64,000 nt of DNA from an uncultured Gammaproteobacteria bacterium (GTDB lineage: Bacteria > Pseudomonadota > Gammaproteobacteria > Eutrophobiales > Eutrophobiaceae). Under the pieces are notes generated by a model. It made no database searches, was not told the DNA's origin, and saw only the letters and a list, made by a program, of their open reading frames with translations. Numbering within the stretch: the stretch's first letter is position 1; each line of letters begins with the position of its first letter. The position numbers and the translations under genes are program-made. The stretch is taken from positions 62,001-126,000 of the forward strand of contig CATOTD010000005.1 of NCBI GenBank assembly GCA_951812995.1, in the 5' to 3' direction. Positions 63,489 through 64,000 of this stretch are shown one piece after another.

Positions 63489-64000
63489 ATGACCATTAGA
63501 AGCTACAAAGCCATTGCGCCTGCTATCCATGCAACGGCCTATGTCGATGAAACAGCCGTTGTGATTGGCGATGTCACGATCGGTGCCGACAGCTCTGTCT
63601 GGCCGCTGTCCGTTATTCGCGGCGATGTAAATTCAATTAGCATCGGTACTCGCACCAATATTCAAGATGGCAGTATCTTGCATGAATCGCACAGCAGTGA
63701 ATTTTCCCCGGGGTTTCCATTAGTCATTGGTGATGATGTCACTGTCGGGCATCAAGTAGTCTTACATGCCTGTACTGTCGGCAACAGGTGTTTGATTGGT
63801 ATGTCGGCAACGGTCATGGATGGTGCGGTGTTGGGAGACGAGCTCATGATTGGTGCGGGCAGTTTGGTGCCACCTGGCAAGCAGCTTGAGGCGGGTTATC
63901 TCTATGTTGGAAGTCCCGTTAAACAAATGCGCACACTAAGCGACAAAGAACGTGCCTTCTTGGCGTATTCCGCCCGGCATTACGCCAAACTGAAAGATGA
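63489..64000 (+). CDS. Gamma-carbonic anhydrase family protein (partial, runs off the right edge)
   Basis: Hand translation 'MTIRSYKAIAPAIHATAYVDETAVVIGDVTIGADSSVWPLSVIRGDVNSISIGTRTNIQDGSILHES...VTVGHQVVLHACTVGNRCLIGMSATVMDGAVLG', a left-handed beta-helix hexapeptide family. Confidence 0.93.
   Translation, partial: MTIRSYKAIAPAIHATAYVDETAVVIGDVTIGADSSVWPLSVIRGDVNSISIGTRTNIQDGSILHESHSSEFSPGFPLVIGDDVTVGHQVVLHACTVGNRCLIGMSATVMDGAVLGDELMIGAGSLVPPGKQLEAGYLYVGSPVKQMRTLSDKERAFLAYSARHYAKLKD

Overview
IS-riddled chromosomal segment of a probable gammaproteobacterium; lineage and lifestyle are inferred from gene content only. The housekeeping backbone is hemB, folD, ubiG, a mupP/gph-like HAD phosphatase, a full sdhCDAB locus with sdhE, ygfX, ygfZ and an SDHAF4/DUF1674-like small ORF missed by the ORF track, a molybdenum-cofactor block (moaA-fdhD-mobA-mobB-moeA), trmJ/suhB, ispB, rplU-rpmA and a gamma-carbonic-anhydrase-like gene at the right edge. 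By my hand count of element boundaries, about 22 kb (roughly a third) is mobile DNA: IS256 (two types), IS3 (two types), IS5 (several types) and IS1595, many nested, truncated or sharing inactivating mutations. The most notable accessory content is: (1) a 2263-aa predicted secreted protein combining an N-terminal module, six near-identical cadherin-like repeats, LamG, a BNR-associated domain, a five-Asp-box sialidase, FG-GAP repeats and RTX-like motifs; (2) a compact defence-type operon, DUF262/DUF1524(HNH)/DUF5655 (GmrSD-like) + DNA methyltransferase + putative PD-(D/E)XK nuclease, whose 5' end together with the moeA 3' end is duplicated 3.8 kb upstream as a decayed copy; (3) IS1595 elements carrying a frameshifted HsdR N-terminal-domain passenger; (4) several other decaying restriction-modification remnants. 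All family assignments come from reading the translated proteins; no database search was possible.
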